Below are positions 23,761 to 36,300 of a DNA stretch of 64,000 bases, in pieces (within the stretch, counting starts at the first letter, position 1; each line of letters begins with the position of its first letter). The stretch spans positions 5,270,001 through 5,334,000 of the forward strand of contig JBITNC010000002.1 in assembly GCA_050084985.1 (NCBI GenBank). Reading direction: 5' to 3'. Below the pieces are notes generated by a model. That model worked only from the letters and a program-made list of their open reading frames with translations. It ran no database searches and had not been told where the DNA came from. This DNA is from Nageia nagi. Its lineage: Eukaryota > Pinophyta. The position numbers and the translations under genes are program-made.

Positions 23761-25640
23761 AAAAGAATGTTATAGACATAGCATGGATCTTTGCTAAGAA
23801 CTTGTTGAACTTTAATAAAATCAAAGAAGCAAAAATGAAAAAAAAAACCTTTGGTGAAATTTACACATGTTCAATTGTATTGATCAATGCAAGAAATCAT
23901 GTACTCTCTCAAAAAAAAAAGCAATTTGAAAGAAACTAGCAGTTCTAGCAATGCATTTAGTTTAACTCTATCTAAGCTCTCTCCATGACCATAATATCAA
24001 CTTCAGATCAAATTATAATTACAAATATCATTATAAAAAAAAAAAAATCTCATCTTTTTTAACATTTTAATTACAAAACTTACATATTATTTAAGATTTT
24101 AAAAGGAAAAAAATCTCTTCTTCTATAATATCTAAATTACAAAACAAAACTTACAATATTTAAGGTATCATCCATCTACCTATTTCATATGTAATTTGAA
24201 GTTTATATGAATTATTTCTTAATTTTGTAAATTAATTTTTAATTTTATAATCATAATCTTTGTTGATTTAAAATTATCCATATTAGAAATTTATGTGAAT
24301 TAGTTCTTAATTTTGTAACCATAATCTTAAAGATATATTTTATTAACATAAAAAATTTCACATTTAAAACTTCAATTATTACTGGAGTTTATTAAAGTAA
24401 TAAATTCTTCCATTGTAAATTCAATTAATTTTGATATAATCCTTTACATATATTAAAAAACGCCTAGAGATATCATTTCCGAATAATTTAGAAACTATTT
24501 CTTAAAATTATTATATTATCAATAATATAGATTATAAACTATTTCACGGCTGATAATATAATAATTTAGAAATTAATGTTTATAAGAAATGTATATAAAA
24601 AATTTAAAACAATGAATATATAAATTTAAAACATCATCTAACAAGTGTAGGGCAGTTGGTAAGAAGGGGTAGTTGAAATCTCTCGAGTTGTTAACGAGAG
24701 GTCTATATAAATTTAAAATACCTAATGCATTTAAATATTTTTATTTGAATACACGATAAATATATTTAAAACAATGATTGTATTATATGATATGAACAAT
24801 AACAATTACATATTTGAATACACAACAAATGTATTTAATTACATATTTTAAACAATGAATGCATTTTATAATCTGAACAGTAATAATTTAATATAATTAT
24901 GTCGATGTAGTATTAAATTATATATAAATTAAAACAAAAAATGTATAAATTTAAAATAATCAATGTATTTAAATATATTAAATTATATACAACTAGTATA
25001 GCTATGTCGGTATATTATTAAATTTATATTTAAAATAATTAATAAAGTTGATTGTAGATGATGAATATACTGAGTGACATTTTAACTCCCCACTTCCCAC
25101 CCTTTAGCTACCATTATAGTTATACCTTTCAACCTAAAAAATACATTTAATAATCTATATGAATAAAAACATCTTGTTTGCTGCATAAAAACTAATAACA
25201 TTCAATTCCACAAATAGTATAACAAATCTTTGGAAGAAATTTATCTGTAAAATTATCAATCAATATCCAAATAGCTGTAATGATGATAGCTGTTTAAATA
25301 TACAGTTGATCTATTTCATCTAAATCATAGTCAAATATGATGCAATGTTGAAATCCTGGATAGTTGGATTTTCTTAGATTTCTACCTTCATAGCACATAT
25401 TACAACATGCCTACAAGTAGCAGCTATAAAAAATTTAACACTTCTGGTAAATGCTCACTGATAGAACAGAGATGCAAGTTTGTATAAAGATGTAACATTA
25501 TAACAGTAGTATTTGTAATGGTTGCACCTGTATGATTAGAAACATAGCATAGAATTGGTGAAACAATGATCATAACCAAACCTCGACTTGGATGTAGGAA
25601 AGGGGCAATGAATCGCTATATATAGTTGATTGTTCACTCC
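23761..25640. other. AT-rich intergenic DNA
   Basis: No gene or element was recognised. It includes poly-A runs and long stretches of A/T. The part next to 25661 should hold the 3' UTR of DRE2. Confidence 0.5.
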
Positions 25641-25660
25641 TTTCAGCCCTGTAACTTTGC

Positions 25661-28600
25661 TCATACGTCTGCAGCAAGAAGTGTTCCAGAAAGTGACACC
25701 TGCACATTATGACAGTCATAAGTCTGTGGGTGATCAAGTCTCATACATAATTATTATTATTTTTGTATCTTATATCACTCCCCATCTCTGGTTAGAAAAA
25801 TTAAGTAGATGAAAAGTGGTTATACCTTCTCTCCAAGTTTGAAAGGAGGAAGTCCATTGTAAGGGCAGCTCCTACACCGGAATGCATCTCCTAGTCCACA
25901 CTAAAAATAACAAAGCCATTATGTGAGAAAAATGACGAGGAGTATTATGTCATGTTTTTCCCCACAGTACAAGGTTAACTAAAGTACATTGTAAATGAGA
26001 AACATTATATAGGTTCTAATCCAAGAGAAATTACTGCTTCTCAGATATGAAGTTAAAGCAGCAAGATGATGAAGATGGTTATTTGTCACAATCTCAAGGA
26101 ATTAAGAGTTTAGTTAAATGATAAAAACATAACAATAGATCAAAATCTTACTAATACTAAATATCTAAGGAATAGGCTTGACCCTTGCCTATTGTGACTA
26201 TTCTTGAAGCTTAAGAACTAGAGCATGAACTGTTGATTGGACTATTGAGCATCTATCAGTATCAGTACATTATCCGTCAATGAAGGCATCACAGCTAAGT
26301 GAGAAACCATGGAACTGATGCATTGGTTGAATTATTATTTCTTGCAGGAGGAATGCAGATTCCAAAGGGCATAAAAGAGGCTATGGCTTGCCCCTGTACC
26401 GCTCTCAGATTTCGTGCCAGCTAAGGAAAACCAGTAAGGAATTGGAAAGAAACTCTTGTTCCAAATGTTTCCTATTATTTATTTATGCCTCTTTCAAACA
26501 AGTTGCAGGTGAGGTAGGTCAACTAGGCTATGGTTCATTGCTAAAGTTGGTTGGACTACTATACATTTCATCATGACTCTAGTCAAGCAGAATGATAGAC
26601 CCTAGAAGTTTTAACATACATTTCTAAAAGGGAGAAAGTTAGATGCTAAGTGCACAGATCCTGAGAGGATTGTTTCCTTGTTAGCTTGTCGACAAAAAGA
26701 AAAATGCAGTTCAGAAGAATAATGATGACATTGGTACAGGAGTTGAAGATTACCTTCATGCTCTTTTTTCTACGGTTGACCTTTTGTGATATTTGCTGCC
26801 GAGTATTAGTTTTCTAGTTACCCTCTACCAGGCTTAACTTTTTGGCTTTCTTATACTTCAATTTTAAAATACAAGGGTTGAATCTTGACGTCTCCAATAT
26901 GAAAGAAATGTGTATATGCACAGAGAGCAAGTTGGATATTTATTTCTGGTAATTTACAACATTTGTTCTTGTGTATGGTGGAGCAATTAAATTTGTATAA
27001 TAAGTAGCTCAAGCAAACAAGTAGAATGCTAAAAGAAGGAAATTTTGTGTCCCTTAAATGGGAATCAGCCGTACTTATTGACACTTAGACAATCAACGGG
27101 GAAAATGGATAACTTTAAGAACAGACATACATTTCCACAGGCAGATTGTGGGTTGTTCAACTGATCTGCATTCAGGCCTAATTTCTCTTGTTTCTTTTCC
27201 ATTTCAGCTCGATCACATGTACAATTCTTGCACGCTTTTCTCTTTGTACCAACTTCACAGTCACCAACTGTAGAATAAAACAAAACAAAATTCAAATTAT
27301 AAATTGAAACTTTAGACACCAAAATTAACCTATCCTCCAAACCATGTACTTATCTACTTCTATATCAATCACTAAAATAATAACAAATTCTAAACTGACA
27401 CTCATCAACAATGTGACTAACCAGTAGACAGGACAGGCTTTTTCATGTCCTCTTCAGTGAGAAGACTGTCCTCATCTATGAGATCCTCTAAATCATCATT
27501 CATTTCCAACTTTAGACCTAATATGCCACTTTTTGGCAAACTGGGTGGTTCTATAACAGACTTTGGCTTCAACAAAAATGATGACCCTATCTCCCAAGTA
27601 GGCTTTTGTGCTTTCATCTGCAAAAGAAAATGCAAGAGATAAATGTCCATAGTCATTAAAGACATTAAATCTATAATATTTTTTTCTACTTCAATTCAAA
27701 TCCTAAATGAATGTACCATAAATGTCTGAAGCCCATCAGATGTGCATAATCCTTCTGCGGAGCTGACAATTTCTGGTGTCACAAAACCTGCCAGCAAAAG
27801 GCTTTTTCCCAGGCTGGCATGAATTTGTGTCATTCCCTGTTCAAGAAGCATGCAGAAGAAAATATTTCTCACGGTATAACTTGAATAAACCCAATGTGCT
27901 ATGGAATCTACTTCTGTTCAAAGTCAAGAAACAAAGCCTTCTCAACCATACTTTATTGTGTAAATCTACTTCTGTTTGAAAGTCATGAACAAAACATTCT
28001 CAACTATACTTCATGGTGTAAAACGAAACGAAGTAAAAATACTCACATATTCCTTAGTTATAGAACTCTGTATGTACACAGCACCCCCTGGTTTCACAAC
28101 TCTTGCTAACTCCATCATCCAATTAAATTCGTCAAGCTCATTCCTCTCATGAATAACAACCACCACATCAAACCATGAAGATTGAAACTGTAGTTTCCGT
28201 TCTGTAAACAACAAACCATAAACAAGGAAATGCCTGTTAGTTATACCTCATGGGGCTAAATGTAAAGTTAGGACAAGGGCATTGGATTGCATGGAGAACT
28301 AAACCAACTCTCCGAAGAATTAAAAGTGGCTTATCAAAAGAAGGTTAAAACCCATACGAAGAGGACTTATCCCAAAATCACTTGTACCGAAAGGCCTAGC
28401 AGAATTAAGCTGTGGTTTATCAAGATAGGGGCAAACCTAAACGACTACAAACTATAAGTTTATCTCAAATGCATTTGCACTCAAAAGTTCCAGTGGAAAT
28501 AAACATGGCTCAAGATCTGATGAAGTAAATGGGACCAAGGAGAATTGGTAAATTTAAAACAAAAGTTCAACTACAAATTTAAGGTTGAAGTTCTTATGAA

Positions 28601-29069
28601 AGCCAGAGTTTTGACAGAAGTTAAAACACTTCTGAACATAAAAGCAAAAACAGGACTTCCAAGAGAGTTTAAAGAAAATGAGGAGATCCCAAAACAAGAC
28701 ACCTTGACTGGAAATGGGGAGTATCCTAAACCAATAAGCTAGCTAGAACAAGGAAGAAAAATGCATCCATCCTAGAGCATATGAAAAATTAAACTAATCA
28801 AACATATCCATACGTCTAATTGCCCAATCCAAAAGGATCAAATACAACATCCATATTCATGGCTTCATTCATGTAACAAAATAATAACTGACATTGACCC
28901 AGATTGAGAAACACGGTATGCTATCTATCTGACCTAGTAGATTGGCCTGTGTTAGCACTAACAATTTGTTGCCCCCATCAATCTTGTCCTGGAATGCCTG
29001 AATGGCCCATGCGACCACCCCACCTCCCACATTCAATGCCTCTGTCACCAACAACACACCTCCGTCCAT
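25661..29069 (-). CDS. DRE2: Anamorsin homolog DRE2 / CIAPIN1 (7 exons, 285 aa)
   Basis: Exons: 29069-28934, 28201-28047, 27836-27717, 27617-27422, 27267-27131, 25900-25826, 25699-25661. They total 858 nt, all with GT-AG junctions and matching phases. The ATG at 29069 is the first in frame; the GTG two codons upstream is not a plant start. Residues 1 to about 140 form the degenerate methyltransferase-like domain, followed by an acidic linker ([20 protein letters not shown]). The C-terminal CIAPIN1 domain has both Fe-S motifs intact: C206-X8-C215-X2-C218-X-C220 and C246-X2-C249-X7-C257-X2-C260. Intron 5 cuts between C246 and C249. In the known family this protein takes electrons from the diflavin reductase TAH18/NDOR1 for cytosolic Fe-S cluster assembly. 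Length is close to the Arabidopsis protein (272 aa). I see no damage. Confidence 0.97.
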
Positions 29070-29278
29070 CTTCACAACATATTACAAAACAACTACTGAA
29101 TCAGACCCACAAAAACATTCTTAATATTAAGAGATTCCATTAAAGCAAAGCAGATTCATACCTTAACTTCCAAGGACCTGCAAGCTTCCTAGTATATTCT
29201 GTAAGTCGTATGCACCTCAGACAAGTAACTGAATCCCTTCACCTCATGCAAAATGCCAAGCTACACCTCTGTAGCAAC

Positions 29279-29286
29279 TTTATATA
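29279..29286 (-). promoter_or_regulatory. Probable TATA box of DRE2
   Basis: TATATAAA on the minus strand, about 210 bp upstream of the DRE2 start codon, next to an AT repeat (29301-29317). This would put transcription start near 29250. A possible short leader intron has a donor at 29161 (AAG/GTATGAATC) and an acceptor near 29096, but at 66 bp it is below the usual plant size. Confidence 0.5.
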
Positions 29287-29421
29287 TACAATGGGTGTGT
29301 ATATATATATATATATGACAAGGTGGCACTATGTGTGCACGTTGCCTTCTAATTTCATCAAAAGCTTCCTCACAGCGGTTATTTGCTGACGTGTAGGATG
29401 ACTGGGCATGCGTGGGTGTGG

Positions 29422-29458
29422 CACGTGCTCGCCAAAACCTTCCTTATGGGGTCACGTG
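29422..29458. promoter_or_regulatory. Two G-boxes upstream of DRE2
   Basis: Two perfect palindromic CACGTG elements lie at 29422-29427 and 29453-29458, 31 bp apart, roughly 140-170 bp upstream of the TATA box. The second is in GTCACGTGTC, an ABRE-like context. A TGACGT core lies nearby at about 29387. Plant bZIP and bHLH factors bind such sites; regulation of this gene by them is inference. Confidence 0.5.
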
Positions 29459-29519
29459 TCAGACATCAGCTGACACCAGCTGCTAGGGGAAGTTTTGTTG
29501 TCCACGAATCTTGTGTATT

Positions 29520-31660
29520 TATTTTGTATATTATTTTTTAAATAATTCTAAGAGTTAACTTGAATTCAAATTCTTCCCACATAAGAAAGCATGTCAAAAG
29601 AAGGAATTTTTGTTGATTAAAAAATATTGATTATAGAAATATATATAGATAAATTGATGTATTTTGATATATTTTTAAATTTATTGGTTTGTAAGATTTA
29701 TAAAAAAATTCCATAAGTAAATATATATCAATTAAGTATTTGAATAATTATTTTTTGTATAACTGAACATATTTAACAATGCACATATATTTCTAGAAAA
29801 ACATGAATACACCTAAGAACAACACTCACATTCATCCATTGAAAATAATTCATTAAAATAAAATTCTAGAATTCGATCAAACACAATATAATAATGTTAA
29901 ATAATTGCAAAATGAAAATAGATTTACTACTAATCCGGTTCAGCATAATCCACTGCTAAACCGCCAATACAAAATCTGCTAACTACATACAAAGGAGAAG
30001 TCAAGCATCCATCCACCAAGGCTTATTCTTGATCATTTTTAAGCATTTCTAGGGCATAACAAGATCAAAAAGTAGCATAGTGTATTTGGATGAGTATGGG
30101 AGGATGGCTCATAAAGGAAATGAGAAATTGAAGGATACCGAGAGCTAGAATTAAGAGGAAGCCTACTCAAACCTATATGGAGTTCTTTGAGAGCAAGGAG
30201 GACGTTATGCATGGAGGTGAAGTTCCCTGCTATAACTAAAAAGCCCTATAAAGGAGGCGAACAAAGTGAAGGTGGGGCTAGACCTATGGAGTCTTTAACA
30301 ACGATAAACTCTTAAACCCTTAAAATAAGATAAAGTCATGGTGGAAGAAGTTCTAACTTTAGGATTAAAGATGCAAGGCATGGTAGGTGAATCGTTGGAA
30401 AGAATATGGATGATCCGTGGTGGAATGCAAGGGCGAATTGATGAGCTCAAATGCTAGGTAGGTCAATATATAAACTTGTGTTTTATTTTTGTTGTCTAAT
30501 ATTTAGTCGATTTACTTCTAAATACATTTAGAACAACTTTTATTTTTTTGTACAACATTGTTGTAGAAGGATTTTGATAAGTTTGAAAATCTTTAAGATG
30601 TAATTAAGGTTTTAAGGTCATTCAAATCCTATTCCTCCAATGCAAATAAATTATATATATATAAATAAAATCTTAAAGAAATTTTTTTATTATTAATGCA
30701 CTCGTGCCAGAAGTTTGTGAGATGTGTAATGAAGCTTATTTTTGTATTATTAACATTTCTTTTAAATGAATTTAAATACATAATTTAATGAAATTTATAT
30801 ATATTAATTTTTTAAATAATAAATAAATACATATTTTAATTAAAATGGTTTTTATATAAAAAATTATAATAAACATGAATCATCGATTTATCTAGATGGC
30901 ATGCTTGAGCAGCCAATTGGACCATAATTTTTTAGTATGGATGAGGAGAATTGATCCAAGATCAAGTTTTGATTAGGAATTTTACTAGAGGTTCCATGAT
31001 TGAATCTGATATTCTTGTTTACTTTGTTATTTGGTTGATGTTTGTTTCTACAGAGATAAGAGTATCAATGTGCTAACAATGATGGTAGTTCTAGCATTTG
31101 GACTTATGGAGATTTAGGTGTCTAAATTGTGTGAGATGATGGTTCCTTTTATCTTTTGCATGGATGACTTGATATGACCCAACTTTTTACACTATGATGG
31201 AAGTGCTAACACTAATAGTATCACCAGCATTGGTTTTCCTAAAGAGTTTACTTTCTATATTTAGAGGTTTGATATGTGGACATGGTGTTATCTTGATATT
31301 ATGTTCCTTTTCACATTTATGTACAACAAGGCTAACACTAACCTTGACTGACCATAACGTATTTTTAGGAAGTTAAAGATGTTTGAGGAGTTTTGAAATG
31401 GTTCTTGGGAGTTGCAACCCTTGGGGAAGCCCAAGGGGTGCCAAGTTTTGATAATAAAACATCCTAGACACTTCATTGTGTTGTTGTTGATAATAAAATA
31501 TTTCAAGTTAAGACATTAGGTTTAATTTTTAAAAAATAATAATGATATTAAGCTTAATTTTTTTAATTTATGACATTAGGCTTAATTTTTTATTTATTTA
31601 TGACATGAAGTTAAACTTTATTTATTTATTTATGATATTAAAATTTTGATTACCTTTATT
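29520..31660. other. Intergenic DNA, no gene recognised
   Basis: AT-rich sequence. Short open stretches (for example around 30340-30460 and 31194-31376) have no recognisable domain. A GC-richer island at 29340-29510 belongs to the DRE2 promoter. Confidence 0.45.
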
Positions 31661-31674
31661 TAGTGATCATCATG

Positions 31675-33080
31675 ATAGGAAAGAAACCCCATGGAAAGGA
31701 CCAATTACCTTTTGATCCTACAAAGGACAAGGAAGCACTAGTAAGTATCAATATGTATTATTGTAATATCAATAAATTTTAATTAATGCTTTGATTTTAT
31801 AAGGCAAAGAACTTAAGTTTTATTTTTCTTTCAGGGAGAGTTAGTGAGAGCAATGTTTAAAATTGCGAAGAGAATTTTTATAACCAAAGAAATGGAGGAA
31901 AATTTGGGTATTTGGACTTCTTATAGACCTTCGACTATGACAAGCTCTCCAAATGGTAATATTTTTTAATGATTTATTAATTTTTTTTATTTATGAATGA
32001 AGTAATGTTGTTAAATTATTTATTTTTGAATCGGTTAAAGTGATGTAATTATTAAAAGTACAAAGTATGTAAATCACGATACCTTTGCATTTTCAACATC
32101 AAAAGGAGCAAAGTGGATTGAAATAAGGATTAAAGACGACAACGAAGTCATGTGAGATGAAGCTGGTAAGAGTTGATTTTTGAAAAATATATATTTATAT
32201 GTAGACTTATAATATAAAAATTTACTAATTTTTTCAAATATTGTTTAGGAAAAAAATTACAATTACCTCAAGGATGTTGTGTACCTGTATTTTTATGCAA
32301 TATTGGATATTGAATGGAATAAACAAGAAAAGAAGGTATTTTTTAATTATTACTAATAGTAATTTATAAAAATATTTTTAGTGATATTTAAGATTTTATT
32401 TTATAAAAACAACAACTATTTTTTTTTTTTTTGTATATTGTAGGCAAAAGACAATTGATAGATCACCTCAAAAAATTGGAGTGATGGGTGGAGTGTAAAA
32501 AAAAGCATTCAAAATGAAAAGTTGTAACTTGCATTGGAAAAGGGACCACTTGAGGCGATCCATAAAAAACTTCCTCCAAACGATCATATAGGTGTCTAAC
32601 CACCAACATGCACCAAGAAAGTGTAGAACCAAATAGTCAAAAAAATGAATGATAATGAAGCGTGTACAAGTCCACAGATGAACTCTCATTATGAGAAAAA
32701 GCTTCATCTATGTATACTTTTATTAGATCAAAAGCAGTTGGTGGTACACATCATACTGGTAGCCAAGGAAAAGATGGAGTTGAGGCTATATTTATGAGTA
32801 TATTTGTAAATAAATATTTGGAAGACTTCTGACATCAAAGGAATTAACTTATGGACTTAAAGAAAGTGTCCACAAATTGATCTCATTAGTGGTGGAGGTA
32901 AGTAATTAGTGATATTTTATGATCTTTTAATTCATTTCATTATGTAGTTAACATTTCTAATTTCTATTTATTTACTAACATCTATTTAATTTTTAATTGT
33001 AGAGGGATTCATCATTAGTGTCAATACATGTTGAGGATCAAACTGTTGAGGATAAGAAGAGTGACAATGGTGATGGTTGA
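31675..33080 (+). pseudogene. Decayed intron-containing gene of unknown family
   Basis: Four exon-like blocks can be read. Block 1 (about 31675-31740) reads KKPHGKDQLPFDPTKDKEAL and ends at a canonical donor GTAAGT. Block 2 starts after TTTCTTTCAG (near 31835) and reads GELVRAMFKIAKRIF...IWTSYRPST to a donor near 31955. Block 3 (about 32042-32168) reads DVIIKSTKY...FAFSTSKGAKWIEIRIKDD, but its acceptor AG is mutated and it has an in-frame TGA. Block 4 (about 32250-32337) reads NYNYLKDVVYLYFYAILDIE, with a shift in a poly-A run. Further coding-like text continues to about 33080. I do not recognise the family; an intron-bearing DNA transposon gene is one alternative to a host gene. Confidence 0.5.
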
Positions 33081-33384
33081 TATTATGCTACATTTATGAT
33101 GTGATTTAAAATTTTGATATATTTACAGTTTAAGTTTTAAATGTATACTTTAAGCTGAATTTCATATTTAATATTTATATTTATTTACTTAATTCATTTT
33201 AATTTAATAAAATTAAACTAAACTAATTTTGTTGAAAATAATATTAAAATGATCATACTGCATTAATCCACTTAGATTGCTATGGGACACCCTCGTCTTG
33301 ATACGAATTGTAATTATACCACCATTTGTGGTGTCATGCAATTTTAAATATGGATATTTCCCATCCAAACACTTCATTTGTTGA

Positions 33385-36300
33385 TGAAGTTGTTGGAGTT
33401 TTCAATAGCACCCAAAGAACATTCTTGCAAATTCCTTTCGAAGGTGGAGTACAAGGTAATGTTTCTGTTCCCCAATATTTTATTCGTATTGAAGAATTTG
33501 TTTAACCTACCAATGGTTTGAGTCGCATACATTAGTGGGTTATTTTCTAGGTAGGATTCCCAATGATACTCTATTATGTACTTGGGTAGGCCAGGTTTGG
33601 AGTCCTTACAGTTTCAAGGTTGAAAATATCTATAATCTTTCTAAAGGGTTTTTTTTTGTTTCAATTCTCTGATCATGTGCATGCCCAAAAGGTGCTTAGC
33701 AAAGGCCCTTGGACTTTCTGTAACTCCTTGCTAATTTTACAACCTTACGATGCATGTTTTTCTATCCAAAATGAAGGTGCAACTGTTGTTCCCATTTGGG
33801 TCAAATTCTCTAGCCTTCCCATTATCATGTGGCATTTATTGAAATCCTTAGATGAAAGTCTTGGGAAGATTTTATGTCATAAACATGAACGATTCTTTTT
33901 GGTTCGATCCTCCAAAAGGATCTATGTTAAAGTATATTGATATTAATATCGATGATGAAGGCCTCCGTCAACATATGGAGTTTATTAGACTCCCAAATAC
34001 TTGCTATTGTTGCCAACCTTCAAACCACAAGATTCGTGATTGCCCTCTCATGGTTGGTATGTTTAAGGAAAATTTTGTTGTTGTTAACCCACCTTCCTCC
34101 TCTACTCCCGCTATTATGAACAAGAATGAGGAAGATGAATAGACTCATGTTCATAACATATGTAATTAGAGTTCTATGAATTGCCAAAATATTCAATAAG
34201 CTAGTGTTAGTCACATACCCCAAGTTGCTCTTGTTAACCAAGCTAATATGCAACCTGTTAGGGTTGATCTTGTGATTCAGCCACCCATGGTTACCAATAC
34301 AGCTTTTAGTGCTACTAGTGACCCTTTTATGAACTCCATTTGGTTTGGTCCCTCTTATACCTCAACAATGACAATGCCCCCATGCTTCTAGTGTGAAGGA
34401 ACCTTCCTTCAAACTTAATTGGTCTAGAAGCCCGTAGAGGGGCAATCATCATGAACTTGTGAAGAAATATCAAGAAGTTGATTTTCCTTTGGGAAGAATG
34501 CAAAGTGACAGTAACTCATTTGAGTCCCTACATGTATTGGGAGATGTTGAGGTTACCATGGATCTTCAATTCCTTGACTTTCCTTAATGATTTTTTTCTT
34601 GGAATGTTAGAGGGTTCACGAACCCAACCCACAAATATATGGTTTAGGATGAGCTTAATGATATCACTCATTCTCATGACATATTGGATTTTGTTTGTTT
34701 GTAAGAAGTAAAAATAACTAATTTTATTTTGCAGTGCACTTGTCAATTTCTATGGCCAAGGGGCCCTTTCTTTCACACCAATCTTGCTTTTGGAACAAGG
34801 GAAGCAATGATTTTCATTTTGTCTAGGTCCTCAAGATTTATGGTGCATCCTTTGGTATTGTCAATATTTATGCTTCCAATGATTCCCAAGAGAGAAAATA
34901 GTTATGGTGTTGGCTCATCTTTTCTCTACCTTTTGATACATGGGTTTTGTTGGGGATTTCAATATGGTTGAAAAGTATACAAATAAAGTAAATAAAATCA
35001 TTATGATATGGAATTTGGATGAGTGAGAAGCATGGTTTTTTATGAAAAATAAGCTTAGCCTTTTTTACCCTAATTACACCTTTTTCCTCGTTGACTTTCT
35101 TGAAGCTCAATGGTTTCCCTGGTCAAATTTCCAAGATGATGAAACTCATATCCTTAAACCTCTTGAAAGAACCATAATTTTAGAGTGTGACTTGTTCCAT
35201 TTTCAAAGGCTATCCTTTCCTTTGCCCTTTATTTTTGTTGTACTTGGTACTACTCTTTCAGACTACTCTCTGATATTCTTTACAATTTCTTTCTCTCAAG
35301 CTCCCACTCATAATTTTCCCTTTTCCTTTTACTTGAACACTTCCTTTTGGCAATCCTTTTAAATGAAAGGTCACATTTCTAGGATCTAAAATCTTCTTCC
35401 CAGGCCCTCGGGGTCTTCTAGATGGATTCAATGGCAAAATCAAGTGATAGTTTGCACTACTAAAGTGTTGCACACATTAGGATGGAGTTTTCTAAGAGAC
35501 GAAAAAGATTTGATTTGGCTATTATGTAAGAGCTTTCTCAAATTAACTGGGACCTAGAGGCTAATCCCTTCAGTCATCCAACCTAGGACTATGTTGTTGC
35601 TCTTCAACATGAGATTAGGAAAGTTGAATTATATGAATCTAGAGGTGCCTAGCTTCGAGCTCGATTTAGCTAGCTTAAAGTGGGGGATAAGTTGGAAAAA
35701 CTCTATTGTAACTCTATCCCCCACTTTAAGCCAGCTGAACTAGGCTCGAAGTTGGGCACATCTAGCTTCATACATATCAAAACCATTCAATCTAATGGGA
35801 TCCATTTCACCAACTTGTTAGAGATTATGGAGGTTTTTATCAAGCATTATCAGTCAATTTTGTTGCTCATCCTTTAACCCTTGCAAGAGTAGCTCTTATT
35901 ATAGAGTGCAAATCTGTCATAACTTAAAAGTTATCTCCATCTCAGAGGGATTTTTGTGATACATCCCTTTCTTTAGAAGATTTGAAAGCCACCCTTTCTC
36001 AAATGGCCAATGGTAAAGCTCCTAGAATTGATGGCTTCCCCTTTGAATTTTACAAAGAATTTTGGGATATGGTCGACCTTGATTTGCTCCATATTTATAA
36101 AGAAGCCTTGGTCTTAGGTTCTTTAGGCCCAATGCTTAATAAAGGCAATGTAAAGTTTATCCCTAATCTTGAAGATCCTAAAGTGATTACAAATTGGTAT
36201 CCCATCACTTTGTTAGATGTGACCTACAAAATTATAGCCAAGGCTCTTGCTCTTAAGCTTCAATCTTTGCTTCTCCTAATTATTCATCATGAGCATACTA

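Noticed and set aside
24640-24710. tRNA-like segment GTAGGGCAGTTGGTAAG...
   Set aside because: No acceptable A box or B box and no cloverleaf; similarity to a tRNA D-arm is superficial.
29069-29075. GTG two codons before the DRE2 ATG as a start
   Set aside because: Nuclear plant genes rarely start at GTG, and the ATG at 29069 directly precedes the conserved domain.
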